Source: Clostridiales bacterium
GTDB taxonomy: Bacteria; Bacillota; Clostridia; Peptostreptococcales; Anaerovoracaceae
Length of the DNA stretch: 35,789 bases
Direction: 5' to 3'
Assembly: GCA_015058185.1 (NCBI GenBank)
Contig: SVCV01000005.1
Span: 1 to 35,789 of the forward strand
The number at the start of each line of letters is the position of its first letter. Position 1 is the first letter of the stretch. Below, piece after piece: positions 1 through 9,118 of this stretch. The position numbers were made by a program, and so were the translations under genes. Under the pieces are notes generated by a model. It did no database searches. It saw nothing but the letters and a program-made list of their open reading frames with translations, and was not told where the DNA came from.

Positions 1-2
1 TG

Positions 3-1214
3 GGAATTCTGATCTTTATCGATGACTATTTCAACTGCCTGACCGTAGGCAGCGTTATGCTCCCCGTATCCGATGCTCATCGGATCTCCAGAGCAAAGCT
101 GGCTTATCTGATCGACGCCACGGCAGCTCCCATCTGCATGATCGCTCCCATCAGTTCCTGGGCTGCTGCAGTTGCAGTTTCCACCGGCGGAACCAGTCTG
201 GAAGCTATGGATGGCCTTGTTATGTTTATTCAGGCGATCCCGTATAACTTCTACTCCCTGCTGACCTTCGTATTCATTATCGCCATCATCCTCATGAAGG
301 CGGATTTCGGTCCCATGAGAGCTCATGAAATCAATGCTATTGAAAAGGGTGACCTGTTCTCTTCTGATGAGCGTGTGGATGGTATGGAAACTGAAGAAAA
401 TCCCCGCAGCAGAGTCATCGACCTGATCCTGCCCATTATCGTTCTGATCGTTGTTTCCATTATTGGTATGCTGTATGTAGGCGGATTCTTTGGTGTTGAC
501 GCCTGGGGCGGCACAGACTATGCCGGCGACCTCATCGGCGCATTCAGCAATACCGACGTTACCATCGGCCTTCCCTGGGGTACCATCATTGCCCTGGTCC
601 TGATCATCGTATTCCTGATGGCAAGAGGCCTGATCACCTTCAAAGAAGCTATGGAATGTGTTCCCAAGGGATTCATGGCTATGGTTCCCGCTATCCTGAT
701 CCTGACTCTGGCTACCGCACTGAAGAATATCTCCAACGATCTGCTGGGTTCTTCCGGTTTCGTAGATATGCTCATGCATACGGACGCTGCACAGAGCCTG
801 GAAATGTTCCTGCCTGCAGTTATCTTCATTGTAGCCTGCCTGTTGGCCTTCGCTACCGGTACCAGCTGGGGTACCTTCGGTATTCTGATCCCCATCGTTG
901 CAGCAATGTTTGAACTGGGCGATCCTCTGCTGTTCATCGGCCTGTCCGCCTGCCTGGCCGGTGCTGTTTGCGGTGACCATTGCTCCCCCATCTCCGATAC
1001 CACCATCATGTCTTCTGCAGGTGCCCGGTGCTCCCACGTTATCCACGTATCCACCCAGGTACCCTACGCCATTACTGTTGCGGTAGTAAGCTTCATCTGC
1101 TTCCTGCTGGCGGGCATCATCCAGAACCCCTGGATCTGCCTGGTCATCGGTGCGGTATTGATCATTGTCTTCCTGCAGGTTATCAAAACCAGACAGAAAA
1201 AAGCCGCTGCATAG
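3..1214 (+). CDS. Na+/H+ antiporter, NhaC family (5' truncated by the window edge)
   Basis: The frame is open from the window edge (GILIFIDDYFNCLTVGSVMLPVSDAHRISRAKLAYLIDATAAPICMIAPISSW...). Multi-TM; the motif GTSWGTFGILIPI...CGDHCSPISDTTIMSSAGA is typical of NhaC-type antiporters. The ORF track starts at an internal ATG (57). Confidence 0.85.
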   Translation, partial: GILIFIDDYFNCLTVGSVMLPVSDAHRISRAKLAYLIDATAAPICMIAPISSWAAAVAVSTGGTSLEAMDGLVMFIQAIPYNFYSLLTFVFIIAIILMKADFGPMRAHEINAIEKGDLFSSDERVDGMETEENPRSRVIDLILPIIVLIVVSIIGMLYVGGFFGVDAWGGTDYAGDLIGAFSNTDVTIGLPWGTIIALVLIIVFLMARGLITFKEAMECVPKGFMAMVPAILILTLATALKNISNDLLGSSGFVDMLMHTDAAQSLEMFLPAVIFIVACLLAFATGTSWGTFGILIPIVAAMFELGDPLLFIGLSACLAGAVCGDHCSPISDTTIMSSAGARCSHVIHVSTQVPYAITVAVVSFICFLLAGIIQNPWICLVIGAVLIIVFLQVIKTRQKKAAA

Positions 1215-1240
1215 GTTTGCAGATCGGTGAATCGAAATAC

Positions 1241-1273
1241 AAAGACAGACTCTGGAAAGGGTCTGTCTTTTTT
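1241..1273 (+). terminator. Rho-independent terminator after the NhaC-type gene
   Basis: Perfect 10-bp stem aaagacagac / gtctgtcttt (1241-1250 / 1261-1270) followed by a T-run. Confidence 0.85.
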
Positions 1274-1443
1274 ATAGCCATAAAAATCAAATTGTGGATT
1301 TATTCTGACGTTTATGGTAAGATAAGTGAAACCATGGGAGAGAAGGTCGATTTTTTGGTGCTTTGCACAAAATTGATTTTCCCCGGAGCGCAGTTTATGG
1401 TAAAATAATTAGAATGAGTTTACTCCGATAAAAGGATGAGAAA

Positions 1444-2874
1444 ATGCAAAACAAACTCAACACCACCATGCTTACAGACTTTTACGAACTGACCATGTCC
1501 AATGGTTATTTCGCAAAAAATATGCAGGATCAGATCGCTTATTTCGATATGTTTTTCCGCAAAGTTCCTGATGGAGGCGGCTTTGCTATTGCTGCAGGGC
1601 TGGAACAGCTCATCGAGTGCCTGACAGACCTTCGGTTCAGCGGAGATGATATCGACTATCTGCGGAGCAAGAAACTGTTCAGCGAAGAGTTTCTTGAGTA
1701 CCTGAGAGACTTTGAATTTTCCTGTGACATCTGGGCGATCCCCGAAGGTACACCGGTATTTCCCGGTGAGCCTTTGCTTACGGTTCGGGGCCCGGTGATC
1801 CAGTCCCAGTTTATTGAGACCATCATGCTGCTGCAGATCAATCACCAAAGCCTCATTGCCACAAAGGCCAACCGGATCGTTCGGGCGGCAAAGGGCCGGG
1901 GCGTTATGGAATTCGGCACCCGTCGGGCTCAGGGGGCTTCCGGTGCGATCTATGGTGCCCGGGCATCCTATATCGGCGGCTGTGTCGGTACTGCCTGTGC
2001 TATCGCAGACCGAGACTATCATGTTCCTGCCATCGGGACCATGGCTCACAGCTGGATCCAAATGTTCCCCAGCGAATACGAAGCCTTCCGGGCTTATGCA
2101 GAAACCTATCCCAACAATTGCACGCTGCTGGTAGATACCTATAACACTCTGCAGTCCGGTGTGCCCAACGCCATTCGGGTATTTCAGGAACTGGATCCTC
2201 CCGTAAAAGGGATCCGGATCGACAGCGGTGACATTACCTATTTGAGCAAAAAGGCAAGAGCTATGCTGGATGAGGCCGGTTTCCCCGACGCCTCCATCGT
2301 AGTCTCCAACTCCTTTGATGAATATCTGATCCGGGATGTGCTGAATCAGGGTGCCTGCATCGATTCCTTCGGTGTCGGCGAGCGTCTGATCACCTCCCGG
2401 TCTGAGCCGGTTTTCGGCGGTGTATATAAGCTGGTGGCAGTGGAACGGGATGGAGAGATCCTTCCCAAGATCAAGATCAGCGACAACGTGGAAAAGATCA
2501 CGAACCCCGGTTTTAAGAAAGTCTATCGGCTTTACGACAAGACCAGCAACAAAGCCCTTGCGGATGTGATCGCCCTTCACGATGAAGAGGAGCCCTCCGG
2601 CGAAAGCTATGAGATCTTCGACCCCCAGTTTGTCTGGAAGAAGAAGACTCTCACCAACTTCTATACGAGAAATCTGCAGGTTCCGATTTTCGAAAAAGGA
2701 AAGCTGGTATACCAGTCCCCCTCCATTTCCGGGATCCGGGATTACTGCAAAGCTGAGATCGACACTCTGTGGGACGAAGTTCTTCGCTTCGAAAATCCCC
2801 ATACCTACTATGTGGATCTCACCAAAAAACTTTGGAATCTAAAGACGGAAATGATCGAGTCTTATAAAAAATAA
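1444..2874 (+). CDS. pncB: Nicotinate phosphoribosyltransferase
   Basis: 476 aa; N-terminus LTDFYELTMSNGYF, EFGTRRAQG, and IRIDSGDITYLSKKAR are NAPRTase hallmarks. Confidence 0.93.
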   Translation: MQNKLNTTMLTDFYELTMSNGYFAKNMQDQIAYFDMFFRKVPDGGGFAIAAGLEQLIECLTDLRFSGDDIDYLRSKKLFSEEFLEYLRDFEFSCDIWAIPEGTPVFPGEPLLTVRGPVIQSQFIETIMLLQINHQSLIATKANRIVRAAKGRGVMEFGTRRAQGASGAIYGARASYIGGCVGTACAIADRDYHVPAIGTMAHSWIQMFPSEYEAFRAYAETYPNNCTLLVDTYNTLQSGVPNAIRVFQELDPPVKGIRIDSGDITYLSKKARAMLDEAGFPDASIVVSNSFDEYLIRDVLNQGACIDSFGVGERLITSRSEPVFGGVYKLVAVERDGEILPKIKISDNVEKITNPGFKKVYRLYDKTSNKALADVIALHDEEEPSGESYEIFDPQFVWKKKTLTNFYTRNLQVPIFEKGKLVYQSPSISGIRDYCKAEIDTLWDEVLRFENPHTYYVDLTKKLWNLKTEMIESYKK

Positions 2875-2916
2875 TCAGACCCGATTACATAGAAAGCACA
2901 AAAGAGGATTAAAATT

Positions 2917-3996
2917 ATGAGTAAGTACGAATTTCCTGTAACACGGACGGCAACGCCCGCGGCAAAGCCCGATCCTGATAATCTGGGATTCGGCAACTAT
3001 TTTACCGACCATATGTTCCGGATCGATTATACGGAAGGAAAAGGCTGGCATGACGGCCGGATCATTCCCTATGCTCCCATCGAAATGGATCCTGCAGCAG
3101 CCGTTCTCCATTATGGACAGTCGGTATTTGAAGGTCTGAAGGCTTACCGGGCAAAGGACGGCCGGATCCTTTTGTTCAGACCGGACATGAATGCCAAGCG
3201 CACCAGAAACAGCAACAAGCGAATGAGTATTCCTGACATTCCCGAAGAGCTGTTCGTAGAAGCGGTGAAGGCCGCTGTTCGGGCAGATGCAGACTGGGTC
3301 CCCGCAAAGGAAGGAACCTCTTTGTACCTTCGACCCGTCATCTTCGGCACCGAAGCCTTCTTAGGCGTACGGCCTGCCAAACAGTATACCTTCCTGGTGA
3401 TCATGTCTCCCTCCGGTTCTTATTACAAGGGCGGCATGAAACCCACCAAGATCTTTGTGGAAAATGAATATGCAAGATCCGTACAGGGCGGAACCGGCTT
3501 TGCCAAGATCAGCGGCAACTACGCTCCCGGTCTCGTCTCTCAGGAAAAGGCACACGCACTGGGCTGTGACCAGGTTCTTTGGCTGGACGGCGCAGAGCGG
3601 AAATATGTAGAAGAGATCGGTACCTCCAATGCCTTCTTCGTGATCGATAATGAAGTATGGACTGCCTCTCTGGAACTGGGGACCATCTTGCCCGGTATCA
3701 CCAGAGACTCCGCCATTACCCTTCTGAAGGACTGGGGTTACGATGTAAAGGAGAAGAGATTCACCTTCCAGGAAATCTACGACGCATGGGAAGCCGGCCG
3801 GCTGAAGGAAGTGTTCGCCACCGGTACCGCCGCCGTTATTTCTCCCGTAGGAGAGTTCTTCTGGGAAGATAAGCACATGGTCATCCACGACGGTGTGATC
3901 GGTGAAATTTCCCAAAAGCTTTTCAACACCATGTCTGCTATCCAGCGGGGCGATGCCGAAGATAAGTTCGGCTGGACCGTTGAAGTGGAACTGTAA
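2917..3996 (+). CDS. ilvE: Branched-chain amino acid aminotransferase
   Basis: 359 aa; LHYGQSVFEGLKAYRAKDGRILLFRPDMNAKR, GGTGFAKISGNYAPGL, EEIGTSNAFFV (BCAT class IV PLP fold). Confidence 0.93.
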   Translation: MSKYEFPVTRTATPAAKPDPDNLGFGNYFTDHMFRIDYTEGKGWHDGRIIPYAPIEMDPAAAVLHYGQSVFEGLKAYRAKDGRILLFRPDMNAKRTRNSNKRMSIPDIPEELFVEAVKAAVRADADWVPAKEGTSLYLRPVIFGTEAFLGVRPAKQYTFLVIMSPSGSYYKGGMKPTKIFVENEYARSVQGGTGFAKISGNYAPGLVSQEKAHALGCDQVLWLDGAERKYVEEIGTSNAFFVIDNEVWTASLELGTILPGITRDSAITLLKDWGYDVKEKRFTFQEIYDAWEAGRLKEVFATGTAAVISPVGEFFWEDKHMVIHDGVIGEISQKLFNTMSAIQRGDAEDKFGWTVEVEL

Positions 3997-4023
3997 ACTA
4001 ATCAAAAGAAAGGGATTCGAAAA

Positions 4024-5421
4024 ATGACCAAGCTGAAAATTACCGAAACTGTACTTCGTGACGGCCATCAGTCTCTTATTGCCACCAGAATGAAGACCGA
4101 AGAAATGCTTCCTATCCTGGAAACTTTGGATGAGATCGGATATAGCGCCCTGGAAATGTGGGGCGGTGCTACTTATGACTCCTGCCTGCGGTTCCTCAAC
4201 GAGGATCCCTGGGAAAGACTGCGGGTCATTCGCAAGAGAATGAAGAAGACCAAGCTGCAGATGCTGCTGCGGGGCCAGAACCTGCTGGGCTATAAGCATT
4301 ATGCAGACGATGTTGTGGATGAATTCGTAAAGAAGGCCATCGGAAACGGCATCGACATCATTCGTATTTTCGACGCATTGAACGATACCCGGAACCTGGC
4401 CAGAGCCATCGAAGTCACCAAGAGAGAAGGCGGTCACGCACAGGGTGCCATCTCCTTCACCAGAAGCCCTGCCCACACCAACGAAACCTTCATCAACCTG
4501 GCAAAGGAGCTGGAACAGATGGGTGCTGACTCCGTCTGCATCAAGGACATGTCCGGTCTGATGGATCCCTATAACACTTACACCCTGATCTCCGAAATGA
4601 AGAAGACCGTAAGCATTCCCATCGAACTGCACACCCACGCCACCAGCGGTCTGGGTGCCATGACCTATCTGAAGGCCATTGAAGCCGGTGTTGACATTGT
4701 TGACACCGCACTGTCTCCCTTCGGCGAAGGCACTTCTCAGCCTTCCACCGAGCCTCTGGCAGCCGTTCTTCGCGGAACCGAAAGAGACCCTGGCCTGAAT
4801 CAGGAACTGCTCAATGTAGCTGCAGCTTACTTCAAGCCCATCCGGGAAAAGTACCAGGCAGAAGGCCTGATGGATCCCAAGCTTTTAGGCGTAGACATCA
4901 ACACTCTGACTTACCAGGTTCCCGGCGGTATGCTGTCCAATCTGGTATCGCAGCTGAAGCAGCAGAATGCTATGGATAAGTTTGAAGAGGTTCTCAAGGA
5001 AGTTCCCAGAGTACGGGAAGATCTGGGCTATCCTCCTCTCGTAACTCCCACCAGCCAGATCGTTGGTACCCAGGCTGTACTCAATGTAGTAACCGGCCAG
5101 CGGTATAAGATGATCCCCAACGAAGTAAAGCAGCTGGTCAAGGGTATGTACGGCAAGACCACCGTGCCCATCAAGGAAGAGATCGTTAAGAAGATCATCG
5201 GCGACGATGAACAGATCACCTGCCGTCCCGCAGACCTGATCGCTCCTGAACTGGAAGCCAACCGGAAGGCCATTTCCCAGTACATCGAGCAGGACGAAGA
5301 CGTGCTGACCTATGCACTTTTCCCTCAGCAGGCGGAAAAGTTCTTCCAGTATCGGAATGCCCAGCGGCTTCGCATCGACGCTGCTCTCGTAGACGGCGAA
5401 AACAAGGTTTATCCGGTCTAA
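4024..5421 (+). CDS. Oxaloacetate decarboxylase alpha / pyruvate carboxylase subunit B-type carboxyltransferase, lacking a C-terminal biotinyl domain
   Basis: ETVLRDGHQSLIATRMKTEEMLPI, EMWGGATYDSCLRFLNEDPWERLR, LLRGQNLLGYKHYADDVV, ELHTHATSGLGAMTYLKAIEAG. The protein ends at ...ALVDGENKVYPV without an MKM biotinylation motif. Confidence 0.88.
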   Translation: MTKLKITETVLRDGHQSLIATRMKTEEMLPILETLDEIGYSALEMWGGATYDSCLRFLNEDPWERLRVIRKRMKKTKLQMLLRGQNLLGYKHYADDVVDEFVKKAIGNGIDIIRIFDALNDTRNLARAIEVTKREGGHAQGAISFTRSPAHTNETFINLAKELEQMGADSVCIKDMSGLMDPYNTYTLISEMKKTVSIPIELHTHATSGLGAMTYLKAIEAGVDIVDTALSPFGEGTSQPSTEPLAAVLRGTERDPGLNQELLNVAAAYFKPIREKYQAEGLMDPKLLGVDINTLTYQVPGGMLSNLVSQLKQQNAMDKFEEVLKEVPRVREDLGYPPLVTPTSQIVGTQAVLNVVTGQRYKMIPNEVKQLVKGMYGKTTVPIKEEIVKKIIGDDEQITCRPADLIAPELEANRKAISQYIEQDEDVLTYALFPQQAEKFFQYRNAQRLRIDAALVDGENKVYPV

Positions 5422-5434
5422 GACCGTGAAAATG

Positions 5435-5463
5435 GAAAACGAATGGCTGGTCCATTCGTTTTC
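5435..5463 (+). terminator. Strong hairpin between the carboxyltransferase gene and the Fic-like gene; possible terminator/attenuator
   Basis: Perfect 12-bp stem gaaaacgaatgg-(ctggt)-ccattcgttttc; weak U-tract. Confidence 0.6.
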
Positions 5464-5493
5464 TTGTACGTTCATGAAAGAAGGAGTTTGCCC

Positions 5494-6213
5494 ATGTATC
5501 GGGAGATCAAGAAAAAGCTTTTGATCCTGGAAAACCGAAAGCCCTGGAAGCCGGAGATCGCTTCCTACATCGAAGAGTTACATAAGGTGGACTGGATCTA
5601 TACCGACCTGAAACTGGACGGCAGTGCCATGACCAGAGATCTTGTGGAGCGGGTAGTGAAGGGGGACTTCATCGCAGAGGCATCCATTCAGGATCATGCC
5701 AATATTGCCAATCACCTGAACCTCTTCCAACGAGTTCAGACCATGCTGGAAATGGGGACGGAGCTGAAAGAGAAGTACATCCTTCGGTTCTATGAGGATC
5801 TGGTGCAGCCGGCTGCGGTGCAGTATCGTCAAAACAACCCCATCCTCTTTATGCTGGATAATAATCCCCCTCATTTTCACGAGATGGAAGATCAAATGGA
5901 GGTTTTGGTTCAGTGGCTGCATTCTCCCGATCCGGATTTAAATCCTATCCAAAAGGCAGCTCTCCTGCATAATAAGATCATTGAGATCTATCCCTTTGAG
6001 CAGGGCTCGGAAATGGTTGCCAGAGCGGCCATGTACTATCAGCTTCTGCAGTCCGGGTATCCGGTTTTCTCACTGGATCTCAGCGAGCAGGCTTACTACG
6101 ATGCCCTGCGGGCCTATTTAAAGAAAGAGGACCTTCGTCCTATGTACGAAGCGGTCCTCCGGGGGATCTATACCAAGCTGGAAGTCATGATGCAGCTTAC
6201 GGCCTGGGATTAA
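5494..6213 (+). CDS. Fic-fold protein with degenerate catalytic motif
   Basis: Start moved from the track's 5443 to ATG 5494, which has an AAGGAG Shine-Dalgarno. Fic-like layout (LDGSAMTRDLVERVVKGD, YRQNNPILFM, IQKAALLHNKIIEIYPFEQGSEMVARAAMYYQLLQSGYP), but HPFxxGNGRxxR reads YPFEQGSEMVAR. Confidence 0.65.
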   Translation: MYREIKKKLLILENRKPWKPEIASYIEELHKVDWIYTDLKLDGSAMTRDLVERVVKGDFIAEASIQDHANIANHLNLFQRVQTMLEMGTELKEKYILRFYEDLVQPAAVQYRQNNPILFMLDNNPPHFHEMEDQMEVLVQWLHSPDPDLNPIQKAALLHNKIIEIYPFEQGSEMVARAAMYYQLLQSGYPVFSLDLSEQAYYDALRAYLKKEDLRPMYEAVLRGIYTKLEVMMQLTAWD

Positions 6214-6223
6214 AAAGCATGAA

Positions 6224-6255
6224 AAAAGGACATTATCTGAGGATAATGTCCTTTT
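6224..6255. terminator. Bidirectional terminator between convergent genes
   Basis: Perfect 14-bp stem aaaaggacattatc-(tgag)-gataatgtcctttt between the convergent Fic-like and hydrogenase-like genes. Confidence 0.85.
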
Positions 6256-6258
6256 GTA

Positions 6259-7665
6259 TTATTGCATCTGGGATGCGGATTCCATAATGGTACGGTCGCC
6301 GGCTTCTCTGCCGTATTCGTCTACCTGGGCCTTATTCTTGTCGCCGTGGGTCAGGCAGCCTGCGCCGCCGATGCATCCTCCGAGACAAGCCATGCCTTCG
6401 ATGAAGTTGGCGTTTAACACGCCCTTGCTTTTTTTCAGAAGAGCGGCTCGACAGGCTTCAATACCGTCGCAGACCACGGGATTCAGATCAATATCCAGAT
6501 CCTGCTCCCGGATGGCCTGGGCTACGGCATCGGAAAGCCCGCCGCTTCTGGCGAAGATCCGGCCGAAGTAGGAAGCGTTGTCGAGGACATCTTCTTCCAG
6601 GGTGGTAATGTCGATGTCTCTGCTGTCGTACAGCGCCTGAAGCTCTTCAAAGGTCAGAACCGAGTCGATATAGGGTTTTACGGTATCCAGCTGCATTTCC
6701 GCTTTCTTTGCGGTACAGGGACCGATAAATACTACCTTTGCATCCGGCTCCTTGTCCTTAATGACCTTTGCTAAAGTGGCCATGGGGGACAGGTTTTCGG
6801 AGACATAGGGAAGAAGTTCCGGATATGCAGATTTTACATAGGAAACGAAGGCAGGGCAGCAGGAGCTTGTGAGGAAGCCCTTTTCTTCCAGTTCTTTGGA
6901 TTCTTCCAGAACCAGAATATCTGCACCAAGAGCCGCTTCCAAAACGTCGCAGAAGCCCAGTTCCTTAAGGCCCTTGATGACCTGACCCAGTTCTGCATAT
7001 TTGAACTGGCTGGAAATGGTGGGTGCCACGACGGCATAAACCTTTTCTTCTTTTTTCAGCATATCCACTACATCCAGAATGTAGGATTTATCGCTGATGG
7101 CGCCGAAGGGGCACTGATATACGCAGGCACCGCACTGGGTGCACTTGTCATCATCAATGGCTGCGGCGTTGTTTTCGTTGATGGAGATGGCCTTGACCTT
7201 GCATGCCAGCTGGCAGGGTCTTTTGCGATTGGTGATGGCGGAGTAGGGGCAAACCTTCGCGCAAAGACCGCATTCCACGCATTTGGACTTGTCGATGTGG
7301 GCGGTATGCTTTTGGTCGAAGGTGATGGCTCCTTTTTTGCAGGCAGCTTCGCAGCGATGTGCCAAACAGCCTCTGCAGGAATCGGTTACTTCGTAGCCGG
7401 CGGTGGGACATTCGTCGCAGGCGATGTCGATAACATGGATCACATTGGGATTGTCCTTGTCACCGCCCATGGCCAGTTTGATCCGTTCGCCCAGAATGGC
7501 CCGTTCCTTGTAGATGCAGCAGCGCATGGTGGGTTCCGGGCCGGGGACGACGATCTGGGGGATCTCCAGGAGATTTTCCAGCAGGGTGTCATTCCACGCC
7601 TGACGGGCTACTTCCCGAAGTACCTTATATTTCAGATGTTGTACCTGGGTATCAAATTTTCTCAT
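6259..7665 (-). CDS. [FeFe]-hydrogenase-like iron-sulfur protein (probable group B type)
   Basis: H-cluster-type motifs TSSCCPAF, GPCTAKKAE and EGMACLGGCIGGAG. N-terminal Fe-S motifs include CVECGLCAKVCPYSAI and CTQCGACVYQCPFGAI. Confidence 0.82.
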   Translation of the reverse strand: MRKFDTQVQHLKYKVLREVARQAWNDTLLENLLEIPQIVVPGPEPTMRCCIYKERAILGERIKLAMGGDKDNPNVIHVIDIACDECPTAGYEVTDSCRGCLAHRCEAACKKGAITFDQKHTAHIDKSKCVECGLCAKVCPYSAITNRKRPCQLACKVKAISINENNAAAIDDDKCTQCGACVYQCPFGAISDKSYILDVVDMLKKEEKVYAVVAPTISSQFKYAELGQVIKGLKELGFCDVLEAALGADILVLEESKELEEKGFLTSSCCPAFVSYVKSAYPELLPYVSENLSPMATLAKVIKDKEPDAKVVFIGPCTAKKAEMQLDTVKPYIDSVLTFEELQALYDSRDIDITTLEEDVLDNASYFGRIFARSGGLSDAVAQAIREQDLDIDLNPVVCDGIEACRAALLKKSKGVLNANFIEGMACLGGCIGGAGCLTHGDKNKAQVDEYGREAGDRTIMESASQMQ

Positions 7666-7705
7666 TTTTCTTCACTCCTAAAAGGGATAACTGCGAATGC
7701 AGTGG

Positions 7706-7736
7706 AAAGCCTCCGGGATCCACATCCGGAGGCTTT
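7706..7736. terminator. Terminator-like hairpin downstream of argH
   Basis: Perfect 11-bp stem aaagcctccgg / ccggaggcttt between the argH stop and the hydrogenase start. Confidence 0.6.
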
Positions 7737-7747
7737 TGTATTTGGTT

Positions 7748-9115
7748 TTATTTTGCAGCTTCAATATCCGCAAGGGCTTTGGCCACCTGTTCGAAGGAGG
7801 TGGAACCCTGGGACTTCTTTGCATTGATGCAGCTGCGGATGCTGATCTTGTCATAGAGATCTTCATCAAACTTATCGGAGAACTGACGCAGTTCTTCCAG
7901 GCTGAGGTCTTCAATGGCTTTGCCCTGATTGATGCAGGCCAGGACCAGCTTGCCGATGATCTCGTGGCATTCCCGGAAGGGGAGACCCTTGGATACCAAA
8001 TAGTCTGCAGCGTCGGTGGCGTTGAGGAAGCCGGTCTTGGCTGCGTTTTCCATGTTGTCCTTGCGGACGGTCATGGTGGAGATCATCTTGTTGAAGATGG
8101 ACAGACTTGCCTGTACGGTGTCTGCCGCGTCGAATACAGGAGGCTTATCTTCCTGCATATCTTTGTTATAAGCCAGAGGCAGTCCCTTCATCAGGGTAAG
8201 GAGAGCCATCAGGTCGCCGTAGACCCGACCGGTCTTGCCCCGGATCAGTTCTGCCATATCGGGATTTTTCTTTTGAGGCATGATGCTGGAGCCGGTGCTG
8301 AAACCGTCATCCATTTCAATGAATTTGAATTCTGCGGAACTCCACAGGATCAGTTCTTCGCAGAAACGGGAAAGATGCATCATGACCATGGAGCAGCAGC
8401 TTAAGAATTCAATGGCGAAGTCTCTGTCGCTGACCGCATCCATGCTGTTGGGACAAATATGATCGAAGTTCAGCAGCTGAGCAGAATAATTCCGATCGGT
8501 GGTATAGGTGGTACCTGCCAATGCACCGGAGCCCAAAGGCAGCCAGTTGGTCCGCTTCAGGCAATCCTGGAACCGGTCCTTGTCTCTGGAGAACATCTGG
8601 TAGTATGCCAGCAGATGGTAGGCCAAAGTAACCGGCTGTGCCCGCTGCAGGTGGGTATAGCCGGGCATTACGGTTTCCTGGTGTTCCTTTGCCAATGCTT
8701 CCAGGGTGTCCCGTAAAGCATCCAGCTTTTCCAGGATCTCTGCGATCTCATCTCTTTGCCACAGGCGGAAGTCCGTTGCCACCTGGTCGTTGCGGCTGCG
8801 GGCCGTGTGCAGTTTCTTGCCGGCCTGTCCGATCCGTTCTGTCAGAGCACTTTCAATATTCATGTGGATGTCTTCCTGGGCGATGGTGAATTCGAAGACG
8901 CCGGCTTCGATCTCACCCAGAATTTCCAGCAAACCTCTTTCGATCTGCTGGGCTTCCTCGTCCGTCAGGATCCCCTGCTTTGCCAGCATCTTTGCGTGGG
9001 CAATGCTTCCGGTGATGTCCTGTTTGTACATCCGCTGATCAAAGGAGATAGAGGCGTTGAAAATTTCCGCCTCTGCCTCCGTTCCTTTAGAAAAACGTCC
9101 GTCCCAAAGTTTCAT
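7748..9115 (-). CDS. argH: Argininosuccinate lyase
   Basis: 455 aa; [93 protein letters not shown]. Confidence 0.97.
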   Translation of the reverse strand: MKLWDGRFSKGTEAEAEIFNASISFDQRMYKQDITGSIAHAKMLAKQGILTDEEAQQIERGLLEILGEIEAGVFEFTIAQEDIHMNIESALTERIGQAGKKLHTARSRNDQVATDFRLWQRDEIAEILEKLDALRDTLEALAKEHQETVMPGYTHLQRAQPVTLAYHLLAYYQMFSRDKDRFQDCLKRTNWLPLGSGALAGTTYTTDRNYSAQLLNFDHICPNSMDAVSDRDFAIEFLSCCSMVMMHLSRFCEELILWSSAEFKFIEMDDGFSTGSSIMPQKKNPDMAELIRGKTGRVYGDLMALLTLMKGLPLAYNKDMQEDKPPVFDAADTVQASLSIFNKMISTMTVRKDNMENAAKTGFLNATDAADYLVSKGLPFRECHEIIGKLVLACINQGKAIEDLSLEELRQFSDKFDEDLYDKISIRSCINAKKSQGSTSFEQVAKALADIEAAK

Positions 9116-9118
9116 GCT

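Noticed and set aside
1420-2802. 460-aa minus-strand ORF opposite pncB
   Set aside because: Antisense shadow of a clear NAPRTase gene.
3361-4638. 425-aa minus-strand ORF spanning ilvE and the carboxyltransferase gene
   Set aside because: Overlaps two confident sense genes and the intergenic ribosome-binding region; no motif support.
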